Source: Blepharisma stoltei
Taxonomy: Eukaryota; Ciliophora; Heterotrichea; Heterotrichida; Blepharismidae
Direction of reading: 5' to 3'
Assembly: GCA_914767885.1 (NCBI GenBank)
Contig: CAJZBQ010000013.1
Coordinates: 434,001 to 498,000, forward strand
DNA length: 64,000 nucleotides
In this document: one piece after another, positions 54,750-64,000 of the stretch
Layout: each line of letters opens with the position of its first letter
How positions within the stretch are numbered: position 1 is the stretch's first letter
Notes under the pieces: generated by a model
What the model was told of the DNA's origin: nothing
The model's database searches: none
The model's input: the letters and a program-made list of their open reading frames with translations, nothing else
Made by a program: the position numbers and the translations under genes

Positions 54750-55751
54750 TTATTTTTGAAAAAAATCGCATAAAGATCGATATGCTGAAGATACTGGCTT
54801 TGACTTTGATTTTCTTGCTATTGAATGCTTCAGATCTTTCAATATTTCAGGCTTGCTATAGACAAAGTCAGCAATATTTTTAACTGGTATTTTTCTGAAA
54901 TCATTCCACTCATAAGATTTAGTAACACTTCTTACGGTTGAGGGTGCAGTTGTAAGCCTAGATGTTCGAGATTCGCGAGATGGCAAGCTTGTAGAGGTAT
55001 GACTTCTGTATTTTAGCTTTGAATCTTGAGTGATTAGCAACTGACTAATAGAAGGAATAGTTTTCCTATGCTTTGCATTTTTCATGAAGTATGAACTAAC
55101 GCACTGCTCATAAAATTCAACTATTTCAAAATAAGAATTTATTGATAAGTTTTTTCGGATCTTCTCCACTTCTGTCTGTGTTTCAATGATTTCTGTTTTT
55201 ATCCTGTTTATTATGCTTTCATATTTATTGATTTCAATTTTTTCTTTTGTCTTTAGGTTATCAGAAAAATGAAATCCATCAATTATTTTTATTGGCTGTT
55301 CATTTGATATTTTATGTTTTATTTGATTCGACCTATCATAAAGTTCTTGCTTTTGGTCTTTTAGTACTTTTAATGCTACTAGAAGCTCATTTTTAGAGTC
55401 TTTTGATGCCTCAAACCGTTTTGATAGCTCAACCAGTTGCTGATTATATTTATTGGATTTTCTCTCAAGCTTGCCTACCCTTGCTTTTAAAGAAGAACAG
55501 ACATGAGAAAGATCCACTACTTTTGGGTCTGTGTCAATATTATGATCTGCGATTTTTATTCTTTCTTTAAGCATTATATTTGCTTGGCCTGCGTCACGAA
55601 TATGTTTTTCGCAGTAATGCTTTCAAACATCTTTATTTATTTGCAGTTCTTGGTTGATTAATTTAGGAAGATTTTCAATTTCATTGTGGAGCTCTTCATG
55701 GGAAGTAATTACATTCGATTCTGGATCGATTGATTCTGAAGAGCTGTCCAT
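54750..55751 (-). CDS. Coiled-coil protein
   Basis: This is a 333-aa protein with one UGA as Trp (KDVWKHYCEKH). A coiled coil covers residues ~60-190 (SSLKARVGKLERKSNKYNQQLVELSKRFEASKD..). The tail is Ser/Arg/Thr-rich (TSTSLPSRESRTSRLTT). The ATG at 55749-55751 is the first in frame. No family recognised; probably cytoskeletal. Confidence 0.75.
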
Positions 55752-55874
55752 TTAAATTTATTATATAAATTGACATTTTGAGCGTGCTAAATATGTCGAA
55801 AATGAAATCATAATCGATTTGCTATTTTATGAAGTCAATGCTTAAATTTATAGCTTTATTACCAACACCTGCAC

Positions 55875-57173
55875 TTAAAACTTGCTTCGCTTGGTCTTCC
55901 ATTGTATAAGTCCAGACAAATTCCCTCCAATTACATCAATAAAATTGTCAATTGTGCAATTTGCCTGAGCTATTCCAAGGTTTACTCTTGCTGTATCAAT
56001 TAGGGTACGATCTTGTAACTTCCTAGCTAAGCTGAAATGCTTGTCTAGAAACTCCACAGCTTTCTTATGCTGGCCTTGCTTTTGATACAATAGGCCTAAA
56101 TGTAATGATGCCTCAGCCTCTGCCGAATGCTTATTATTTTCAGAGGCTTCTTGATTCAGCTGCTCTAGGTGTTTAATAGCTTGAGAAATATTGGACATTT
56201 CTTGATAAGCTGCAGCAATTTTGGCTAAAGCATTGGTTACTCCTTCAAGATAGTCAGCATTTCGGCTTAATTCAAGATATCTTTGAAAATACTCCAAAGC
56301 AGTCTGGTATTCTGTATTTTGAAAATAAATCAGCCCCATTCTATAGCATGCATTTCCTTGAGCTACAAGATCATCCGCATTTTTAGCACTTTCTAGGCAC
56401 TTTGAGTGGTATCCTAAAGCAAGGTCAGTTTTTCCTTCTTCCTCAAGTTTGTCGGCTTCCAGCCTATAGACTTCTATAAGGCATCTGCTTAATGTTATTA
56501 CTGAGTGCTTCAAATCATGTGTTTCACTAATCTTGACTCCTCTTTCAAACATGGAAATCGCCAATTCAATCTGCTTAGTCTTATAAGCACAGTTTCCCAA
56601 CCCTTGATAAGCAGTTGCAGCTTCATAAAAAAGCTCTCTTTTATTAGCAATTTCTACGCATCTATCATAAAAATAAGTAGCTGCATCATAAATTTCCATC
56701 CTTTCAAAATAACTCCCTAGCTCATGGTACCCTTGAAAAGCTCCTGGGTAGTCTCCTTCTCTATTTAATTGTTCTGCAGGGATAAGCCTTTCTCTTAAAT
56801 CTTTGATCACTTGCTCCTTTATTTCTAAATCTTGAAATTTTCCATGAGTTAAATAGAATAAGTCAATATATGATTGTGGGTAGCCAATTTGTAGGGTTTT
56901 AATACAGGCAGTTTCTCGGTTTTCTTTGCCAATGATTTGGGTATGCCCATCCTGGACACTTCCTGTGAGATTTCTTCGAGAGGTTGTGCCTGATCTAGAA
57001 GACTGCTGAGGTCGAATTGATTTGCCAGTTGCAGGAATTTCAGACACTTCAAAGTCTTGGAATTGGGTTTTTCCTGCAGTTGTACGCTTCTCAACAGCAC
57101 CTGAAATTGGGGCAAATTTTCTGCCTAATAAAGGCTTTGGATATATGGGAGCATCAGGCTGAGTCCTCAACAT
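55875..57173 (-). CDS. TTC29-like tetratricopeptide protein
   Basis: This is a 432-aa protein. A disordered N-terminus of ~95 residues is followed by GYPQSYIDLFYLTHG and a run of at least seven TPRs (AFQGYHELGSYFERMEIYDAATYFYDRC, EAATAYQGLGNCAYKTKQIELAISMFERG, QGNACYRMGLIYFQNTEYQTALEYFQRYL, EASLHLGLLYQKQGQHKKAVEFLDKHF). The pre-TPR segment and repeat arrangement resemble TTC29, an axonemal/IFT-associated protein. TPR proteins are easily confused, so the name is tentative. Uninterrupted and without UGA. Confidence 0.75.
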   Translation of the reverse strand: MLRTQPDAPIYPKPLLGRKFAPISGAVEKRTTAGKTQFQDFEVSEIPATGKSIRPQQSSRSGTTSRRNLTGSVQDGHTQIIGKENRETACIKTLQIGYPQSYIDLFYLTHGKFQDLEIKEQVIKDLRERLIPAEQLNREGDYPGAFQGYHELGSYFERMEIYDAATYFYDRCVEIANKRELFYEAATAYQGLGNCAYKTKQIELAISMFERGVKISETHDLKHSVITLSRCLIEVYRLEADKLEEEGKTDLALGYHSKCLESAKNADDLVAQGNACYRMGLIYFQNTEYQTALEYFQRYLELSRNADYLEGVTNALAKIAAAYQEMSNISQAIKHLEQLNQEASENNKHSAEAEASLHLGLLYQKQGQHKKAVEFLDKHFSLARKLQDRTLIDTARVNLGIAQANCTIDNFIDVIGGNLSGLIQWKTKRSKF

Positions 57174-57309
57174 ATTTTCTAAATAACTAGATTTATAACT
57201 GTTTAGGAATATATATGCCCTTTCAAATACTAATGAAAAAAATTACAGTAAAACATATATATTTATTTTATTGTCAATGCACAACTTCAGAGTTTCTGAT
57301 ATTTTTGGT

Positions 57310-57753
57310 TTAGTTCATTAAATTCAGAACTCTTAAAGTAATTTCTTCTCCTTTCAGTGCATTTAAATGGTCATCGGCTTCATTTTCTCAAATCAAACAT
57401 GTTTTCTTCAAATACTTTTTATTTTTGTCACTAAGAAATGATTTTTTATAGTTTCCCTCTTGTGTATCAGATAATTCACATGATCCTTTCAATTTCTGTC
57501 CCTCAGGTACACTCTCTATAAAATCATTGATAAGAGATTCATTGCTGATATTTATAGTTGAATCCAAACATTTTTCTCCATGAGCAGCATTTAGCTGACG
57601 ATCTTGAATGGTATGAAGATTATTGGTGCAAGCCTTTAAGTCTCCTTGCTTTTTATATCCAGAATATGTTTCATAAGTTATTTCATGTGATAATGTGCTT
57701 TCTGATATTATAGAGAGTATCAGAATCATAACGTTTAATATCGTTTTAGCCAT
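57310..57753 (-). CDS. Secreted or lumenal hypothetical protein
   Basis: This is a 147-aa protein with one UGA (CLIWENE). The signal peptide at residues 1-22 is MAKTILNVMILILSIISEST. The mature part has four Cys and no TM helix. No family recognised. Confidence 0.65.
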
Positions 57754-57998
57754 TTATACCATCACTGCTTCATTTTCTGACAATATGTAGGAAAATTTTG
57801 ATTTTTTAAAAAAATATGTTTAAGTTTTATTCCGAATGGCTAGAAAACTATCATTGTGGGATTTTTAAGTATCTAAAGAAATAATATGAATTTTAAAAGC
57901 ATTAAAAAATATTTTAACGAAATTAAAATTTTTATTAAATTAGTTAATTCCATTACTTATCTTAGCATAGAGGATTTATTAAATCTAATAAATAAAAA

Positions 57999-59138
57999 TT
58001 ATAATAGAAAAGAATTTTGACCTTTTAAGAGACTAAAACCGCTCGACCTTGCTAAAGTGTCATCTACGGTCATGTTCAGCTTGCTTTGTATAAGTGATTG
58101 TCTTCTTTCTTGCACAACTGGCTTAGGTTTAAATGATTTTTTAAAGCATATTTCACTTCGAAGTGGCTTAGGGTCATTATAATCTGAAAAAAATCCTTTT
58201 CTTGAGTTAATTTTGCTCATATTTTTTATCTCTACTATATCCATCATCATGTCAGGGTTAAAATTTGGAAAAGCGCAAGTTTTATTTGGCTTTTCTGCAA
58301 AATGGTTCGTCTTTTGTAAAGAAGTCTTGTTTCTCTCCTTTTTATTTCCATTAAGTTCAATTTCCATTGTTTTAGTACTCAAAACACTTATTGAAGAAGC
58401 TGTTGAGCTTAATTTTGATGCATTCGACAGAGGTTTACTGTCATAAACAATTTTCTTTTGTGGGAGCCGATGCATGGAAAGCGCATCACTTATTGAAAGT
58501 ATAGAAGGATTTATTATATGTGATGAAAACTTTGGTAGGTCATAACTATAAATACCTTTGGATTTGGTAGAAAATACTTTTTCCAAATATTGTCTATCTT
58601 TTTGCTTCTTTTCTTCCTTTTTTTCTGCATAACTTTGCTGAAATGGTGTATCAAATACTGAGTTTAATTGCTCCTCAACCTTATTGAAAAAAGTTTTATA
58701 TAGAGGTTTCCTCTATATAGCGCTAAAAGCGCAGACATTTTTCCAGGAGCTTTCCAAGTTCGTCGGACCAAATCGCTTTTTGGTCCGACCAAGGCATTGA
58801 TTTGGTGGTGCAACCTACCGATAAATTCCGATCAGAATTTATCGGCCTTACAGCGCCAAACATAGGAAACTTCTATAATTATCTTTATGCTGATTCTTTA
58901 AATCATTTTTTAGATCAGCTTTCCTTTTTTCTATTAATTCAGATTTACTTCTTATTTTTGGAATTTTTACATAAGAAGCGTCAGTTTTTGTGTCAGTTTT
59001 AGATAAAGGCAAAACAACTTTAGTTAATGGACTCCATCCAGAAAGCCATTTATCTATGCAATTAGTTGCGCTATTTTTCAGTTCTGCTTTTCTTCTCTCT
59101 CTTAATTCTGAATACGATCTTGCCCTTTCCTCACCCAT
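57999..59138 (-). CDS. Basic hypothetical protein split by a hairpin element
   Basis: This gene encodes 320 aa after removal of a 177-bp TA-bounded segment; the join is ..HKDNYKTFFNKVEEQLNSVF. The N-terminus has two similar Arg/Lys-rich units (SYSELRERRKAELKN and SKSELIEKRKADLKN), a short internal repeat. The remainder is Ser/Lys-rich and probably disordered. The repeated (S)xSELxEKRKAxLKN unit is the only distinctive feature. No family recognised. Confidence 0.7.
58701..58877. mobile_element. TATAGA hairpin element (177 bp)
   Basis: TA at 58699-58700 and 58876-58877. Inverted ends TATAGAGGTTTCCTCTATAT and TATAGAAGTTTCCTATGTTT, both leading to GCGCT. The inner palindromes are AAATTCTGATCGGAATTT-like (58824-58845) and repeated TTTGGTCCGACCAA. 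Confidence 0.85.
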
Positions 59139-59246
59139 CTGCTTTTATTTAATTTTTTTACTTTAACTTATTGCTTGAAATTCATTATTTATAGGTCAAA
59201 ACGTTAATTAATTTTTTTTGAAAAGATAAAATTTTTATTAAAATAT

Positions 59247-61374
59247 TTATTCAAGTTCCGATAAAATATCAGTCAATTTCTGCGACAACTGCTGCTTTTC
59301 TTTACTGATTTCATCAATTTCTTGCCTTCTCTGGTTTTGTCTTCTTAAAAATTGCTCTGCAAAATCGCTGAGATCTTCAGCTAAAGTTTGATATCTTGAT
59401 GCTTCATCTTCTTCCCCTACTGATCCAACGGACGCCATTTTACTTGCTTCCACTTTCCCCATGATTTCCTTAAGTTTAACTTCAAATTCTACCTCTTTAT
59501 GTTTTATCTCCTCTTCTCTTGCTTCTAGTGTTTTTTCTTTATCTTTTATCTTTTTAATCCTTTCTTCTGCTCTTTTCTGTTTAATCAGCAAAGCTGATTC
59601 TTGATTTTGCAGTGAAGTTTCCCAATTTTTCAGCTTATTTTCTTCTTCTTTTTTGAAATTTAAAAACTCTTGTTTTTTTTGTTCAATTTCATCTTTTGAA
59701 GCCCCAGTTTTGCTTACCCTTCATTAAAGAACAGGGTAAAATATTCGAAAAATCTTTTAGAATAAGGTTTCTATTAAAATTTAGGCAGCTTTCATTCTCA
59801 AATATAGATTCCATAAATTAAACGATAGCTTTCTTTCCAAATATTTCAAATTAATTTTTTAATATCCAAAAAACAATATTTTTTAAAAACAAATTATTAT
59901 TCCTCCTCAGAGAGGGCAATATGGTTATATGCTTTTACAGGGGAAGAAGTTAGGTGTAGGATTTTCGCCCTAAACTATTTGATAAATTTTGTAAAAAAAA
60001 ATTAGCCCCTCGTGGGGGGAGTCATGAAAAATTTTTCTGGGCAAATGTCTGAATATCAAAAAATTTAAAGCAAATTATCTACAGTCATTTTGCTTTCAAG
60101 CTTATGGAGGTTGTCAATTCTTCCGATCATTTTTTCCCAATTTTGTGTGAGTTTTTTCCTTCTTTCTTCAAGGGCAGCATCTTCTTGCAAAAGCTCATCT
60201 TCTCTCTTTTTAATAGCTAATTCACGGTCTTGAAGGAGTTTTTCCTTTTTAAAAGTGTCATCTCTTACTGGAGACTTGGATGGAGTTCGCTTTTGTGGTG
60301 TGCCATCAAATATAACTTTTTCTTTGAGCTGGAGTTGTCTTTCCTTTGTCTCAAGTTCAGTTTGCTTTTGAGCTAGTTTTCTAATTTTTTCATTATAGGC
60401 TGTTTCTTTTTGCTTTATTAATTCTTCTCTTTTCCGAAGAGCTTTATCAATATTTCCATCTCCAAAAATTTTTGATTCTTTTAATGCTGCTTCTTGGGCT
60501 GCTAAAATTTCTTTTTCTTGTTGCTCTAGCTTATATTTTGTGTCAATCACTTTTAATGCTTCTTGTTCAAGTTGCCGCTTTAAGTGCTCTACCTTTTCAG
60601 TTGTTTTTTTCATTTTATCAAAAGCTAAAATACAAGCTTTGTCTCTACTTGCTATAGCTAATTCTTTTCTATTAACAATTTCAAACATGGCATTCCAAAC
60701 AATTTCATTTGCAATAGTTTTACAAATTATTTTCCCATGCTCTTTATCAATTTTTTGGGCCTTATATTATTCTATTTGAATGCCAACACTCATATAACAA
60801 TAAAACTATAATGCTCATTTATTCTAAAATCCATATTTTCTAGCTCTTTCTGTTGTTTTATAATTTCTTTTTCCTTCCAGTTAACTTCATATTCTATATC
60901 TTGCAGCTTGTTTTCTTTATCCCTTAGTTTTTCCGACCTAAGATTAAGAGTCTGTTCCTTTAATTCAATTTCCTTTTGCTCTCTCAGCAAATCCATTCCT
61001 TGATCTTTTAAGTCTTGTGCTGACTCTTTTAAAACTTCTTCTAGCTTCGCGAGTCTAGGAAAAGTATCTTCTGACAATAAGCCAGAAAATGAAAATCCTC
61101 GAGGGTTGTATTGCCGGGAAGCGTTGTACTGTTGCCTGCTCAATAAATATTCTTCACTTTCTTGCAAGCGCTGCTCCACCTCTCTTAGACTATCAATATC
61201 TGAGGAACGCTGCTCCTCATATTTATGCTGGTTCATGCTTTTAGCATAAGAGCCACCAGCCCCAATTTTCTTTTTCGGCTCATGAAGTTTGGATCGACTC
61301 GAAGAATAGGCTGGAGGTGGAGTTAATTGTCTATAATTACGGCTATATATGTCAGGAGATCGTTCTCTGTGCAT
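59247..61374 (-). CDS. Long coiled-coil protein, split by two insertions
   Basis: This gene encodes 562 aa after removal of units of 74 and 365 bp; the joins are DFRINEH/GKIICKTIANEIVW and ESKMTV/SKTGASKDEIEQ. The N-terminal ~60 residues are Arg/Ser/Pro/Tyr-rich (SPDIYSRNYRQLTPPPAYSSSRSK), and nearly all the rest is heptad coiled coil rich in Lys/Glu/Gln. A short TPQKRTPSKSPVRDD proline-directed phosphosite cluster sits near residue 340. Probably a cytoskeletal or basal-body structural protein; family not recognised. The start is the ATG at 61372-61374. Confidence 0.7.
59717..60081. mobile_element. TA-bounded segment with decayed MITE ends (365 bp)
   Basis: TAC-flanked TA at 59715-59716 and 60080-60081. 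It contains TAGCCCCTCGTGGGGGGAGTCA (60001-60023 region), a collapsed C-rich MITE end. Removal restores the coiled-coil frame. Confidence 0.65.
60743..60816. mobile_element. Short IES-like segment (74 bp), repeat ATGCTC
   Basis: ATGCTC at 60737-60742 and 60811-60816. Removal of 74 bp gives the required frame change. No TA within the repeat itself, so exact boundaries are provisional. Confidence 0.55.
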
Positions 61375-61744
61375 ATTCAATTTAGTTATCTACTTCTCTT
61401 AATAAACTTTGTAAGACCTTCAATAATTAGGTGAGTTGCCAACCTAGAATTCATTTTAACTTTAACGATAGAATTTATATTTACCTCAACTTCTTAGTCT
61501 GTATAATTTAGGATTTTGATAGAATAGAAGAGCATTTCTAGAAAATTTATTAAAAAAAATTAACCCCCTCAACGAGCGAACAAAAATTTTGTTCGCTCAC
61601 GGAGGTTGGGAGTAAAAAAATTAAATATTCCCTAAATATTGCATTCTCTTGCATCGTATTCCCTAGATAGAAGCTCAAATTAAATTAATATCAGATTAAA
61701 ATATCGTAAGTAAGCAATAATTATTCTGTTCATTCCTTATAATT
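61375..61744. promoter_or_regulatory. Region between divergent genes with a MITE remnant
   Basis: AT-rich. Contains a ~50-bp solo palindrome at 61562-61613 (CGAGCGAACAAAAATTTTG / complement), which looks like a lone hairpin end of the GTGAGCGAAC-variant MITE. Confidence 0.6.
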
Positions 61745-62083
61745 ATGGAAAAAGCTTCAGAGAACAAACTTTCTAGTTACTTTGTACCTCTAACCCAAGA
61801 CCAAATCAAAAATGAAGACGAGAATATCGATTATTACGACGAGTATTGCAAACTTTATGTGTACAATTTATTGTTAAAACAAAAAATTGATGAGCTTGCA
61901 GTTGAGAAAGACCGCTTTCAAAAAAGACTTTCAAACCTTGAAGAAAGCCTGTCAAATGGTAAGAAAAAAAGACATAGGCGAACTGCGGATAAAATTGAAA
62001 GGCATTATACCTGCCCAATATGTGGGAAATCTTATGGGTCAGAAGCTTCGGTAAATAACCATGTCAAGCTTAAACATTCTTAA
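61745..62083 (+). CDS. Small C2H2 zinc-finger protein
   Basis: This is a 112-aa protein. The N-terminal 75 residues are acidic then coiled (LLLKQKIDELAVEKDRFQKRLSNLEESL), followed by a basic KKKRHRR patch. One classical C2H2 finger ends the protein, YTCPICGKSYGSEASVNNHVKLKH. Likely nuclear; single-finger DNA or RNA binding is possible. Uninterrupted, ATG start. Confidence 0.82.
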   Translation: MEKASENKLSSYFVPLTQDQIKNEDENIDYYDEYCKLYVYNLLLKQKIDELAVEKDRFQKRLSNLEESLSNGKKKRHRRTADKIERHYTCPICGKSYGSEASVNNHVKLKHS

Positions 62084-62483
62084 CTAATGAAATTATTATT
62101 TAGAACTGCATCAAGTAGCCATTTGGAATTGATCATTTCTCATGAGTATAGCTATAATCCAGTTTATTTGGCATTTTTTATTTTAAAAATTACTTCGTCC
62201 TAAGTGGGAAAAAATTATCCATAATATAGCTTTATGAGCTATTGAAGTTTAATTTCAGTTGTTTTTCTGTATGGCTATTAAAATAAGTCAATAAATTATT
62301 GACCCCTGGCTTAATTCGACTGAAATTTCATAATAAAATAATGACTTAGAAGAATATAAAATAATCTCTGTTATTCAAAGTTAACTCTTAAACAGAAAAT
62401 TTCGAACAATAAAAAATAAATTGTTTTCATAGATAAAAATCAAAAATTATTCAATTATATTTAATTGTATTTTATAATAATCA
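62084..62483. other. AT-rich intergenic region
   Basis: No gene, repeat or motif recognised. Confidence 0.4.
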
Positions 62484-63735
62484 ATGTCGGAACAAAAGCT
62501 TTGGGAGAAAATTCTGCAAGAATCTTCCCAAAGGGACCAGCATCCTGAAGGCAATCTTATTCTAGTTGGAAGAAAAAACTGTGGAGTGAAACATCTTATA
62601 TCTGTAGTTCAAAAAGGCCCAGGCTCTTTAGGAAAGAATTCAGTGTATTCACAACTCATTGCTCCTGATGATCCAATCCCTATAACTTCTCCTATTCATT
62701 ACTCTCACATAAACGCGAAGAATATTGAAGATCCTCAGTCCTTGAAGATCTCCAGAATAAACATTTGGACCTTGGATCAGCCTGAGCTCAAAGATCTGCT
62801 TGAATTTTCGCTCAAGCCCAAACAACTAAATAACACTTTGTTCGGAATAGTACTAGATTGGTCTCAGCCATGGACATTTATGGAAGATCTCCATCAGTGA
62901 ATTGAAATTTGGCATGAAAAACTTGGAAAAGTCCTAAGTTCGCTGCCGCTTGATGATCTTAAACTTAATATTATTGCCGGGGGCGTAATCTCGGTTTCAT
63001 TGGCCTGGGGATTGCCTGCAGACCTTGCTGGGCTTCCCTTTACAACTCCAAATCCGACCTTTCCTTCGAGGTAAAATCCAACCGTAAAAGTGGATTTGAG
63101 CTAGGCTCCACAATAATGGAATTGCTTAAGTAGCATTGTTGTCCATTTCTTAGCTTGCAAAACCTTGCCCATATAATTAATATGTGCTCAGGGATGGCCT
63201 GGAGGCTATACTTGAGCCGAAACACTATGTTTAATTAATACAGCTTGATGATCAAGATCAAATGGTGCAAAGTGTGGAAAGGTATATGAAGGCTTATAAA
63301 GACCCATCTGAAGAAACAAAAGAAGAGCAAGTCGATGAGGCAATCCAAGAAGTTCCGCTGCCTGAAGGAGTTTTGCAAGTAAACTTAGGAGTTCCGATCA
63401 TGATTATTTGTTGCAAAAGCGATTTAATATGGTCTGTTGATAAAAGTCGAGACCAGTGCGAGCGAATTTTGGATTGCACTTTGAAATCGCTGAGAGAGTT
63501 TGCAGTCACTTATGGAGCTTCAATTATTTACACCTCTTCTAAAACAGGAACCAATTTGAATACTTTTTACAATTATATAGTTCATCGGCTCTATGGGTTT
63601 AAATTTTCCCAAAAAGCCCAAATAAAGCTCACGCACCATAATAGATTTCTATGTAGGCAATTTGAGATAGAGATTGAAGTGTTTTGCTATTCAATGTTAA
63701 TAAGTGATCTAGATAGCCCTTATCAGTGAGGATTA
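62484..63735 (+). CDS. Cytoplasmic dynein light intermediate chain, split by a retroposon-like insertion
   Basis: This gene encodes about 318 aa after removal of a 295-bp unit; the join is ..SSLPLDDQDQMVQSVERYM. There is a Ras-like fold: a GRKNCGVKHLISV P-loop position in which the GKS/T of the canonical loop is replaced by CGVKH, WTLDQPE, FGIVLDWSQPW, GVPIMIICCKSDLI and YGASIIYTSSKTGTNLN..YIVHRLYGF. This order and the LYGF block match DLIC. The degenerate P-loop suggests weak or no GTP binding. The last ~40 residues diverge from the family and lie in an inverted repeat, so the natural C-terminus is uncertain. Two UGAs are Trp. Confidence 0.85.
62959..63253. mobile_element. Retroposon-like insertion in dynein LIC, 11-bp TSD
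   Basis: GCTTGATGATC lies at 62948-62958 and 63243-63253. It is homologous to part of 48404-48932 (AAAATCCAACCGTAAAAGTG.. and TGTTGTCCATTTCT). The unit is 295 bp. Confidence 0.9.
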
Positions 63736-63985
63736 TAGTGAAATAGTTTAAATTTTATCAAAAAATATTAAAGTGATAGAACTCTTAAAGAAATAAAATT
63801 TAATTAGAAATGCATAACAGTGCCTTTTATCATGATTTCTGAAATTAAGGCACTTAGAGTGCAATAATGCATAATTTATTTATTTATCCTTTTAGCTTTT
63901 TTTGTTAAAATTTAAACTATTCCACTATAATCCTCACTGATAAGGGCTATCTAGATCACTTATTTATCAATGAATAGCAAAACAC
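63679..63985. repeat. Large inverted repeat at the right edge
   Basis: Arms of about 85-90 bp (63679-63765 and 63899-63985) are inverted copies with only a few mismatches; both contain AGTGATCTAGATAGCCCTTA or its complement. They are separated by ~130 bp. The left arm includes the last codons and stop of the dynein LIC frame. Similarity seems to continue past 63985 to the window end. Confidence 0.8.
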
Positions 63986-64000
63986 ATCAATCATCCATCT

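Overview
The window reads as germline (micronuclear-type) DNA of a heterotrich-like ciliate, most like Blepharisma. Three things in the sequence point there. UGA has to be read as Trp: it falls on family-conserved Trp positions in the CCDC61, CNOT11 and CNOT3 homologues and joins several open frames, and only TAA and TAG end genes here. Four introns are exactly 15 nt with GT..AG ends. At least 17 genes are broken by DNA segments flanked by short direct repeats, and taking out one segment plus one repeat copy restores the frame and the family alignment each time. UGA=Trp is also known in karyorelicts such as Loxodes, so the genus is an inference.

The genes are densely packed on both strands: about 39 protein genes, some 4 to 30 bp apart, and one pair overlapping at the 3' ends. 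Recognisable products are CCDC61/VFL3 (4930-6087), an EF-hand protein (11520-12056), diacylglycerol kinase (12061-14797), an ELMO-domain protein (16116-17333), propionyl-CoA carboxylase alpha (18805-22619), a TUL1-type membrane RING ligase (22860-24472), Rpn9 (26200-27222), a small Tim chaperone (27328-27576), a SPATA17-like IQ protein, CNOT11 (28435-29520), a B-box/kelch protein (30268-32321), NF-YC (35912-36364), a ubinuclein/HPC2-like protein (38843-40600), V-ATPase subunit A (40921-43426), an RRM protein (43904-44989), a kinase-LRR protein (45698-47919), a NIPA-like membrane protein, CNOT3/NOT5 (49821-51221), a TPR-IQ protein (51534-54696), a TTC29-like TPR protein (55875-57173) and dynein light intermediate chain (62484-63735). 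The rest are coiled-coil, small zinc-binding or unrecognised proteins. There is no functional operon. Several genes (CCDC61, SPATA17-like, TTC29-like, dynein LIC) belong to cilium and basal-body biology, as expected for a ciliate.

The striking layer is the insertions: I could place 28 inside genes, about 9.6 kb in total. (1) MITE-like elements have C-rich ends and 3-bp TNA target repeats (TTA, TAA or TCA). They occur in three terminal-repeat variants that share one architecture. (2) Longer, GC-richer retroposon-like inserts carry 7-16 bp target-site duplications, short tandem tails and a shared core. (3) Hairpin elements begin TATAGA. (4) Short, AT-rich, TA-bounded segments of 71-250 bp resemble classical IESs. 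Some are nested. Only 7 of the 28 unit lengths are multiples of three, so expression needs base-exact excision. The propionyl-CoA carboxylase gene alone carries four insertions of two classes.

For interrupted genes the coordinates give the full span, and the insertions are listed separately. Insertion coordinates run from the base after the left repeat copy to the end of the right copy.
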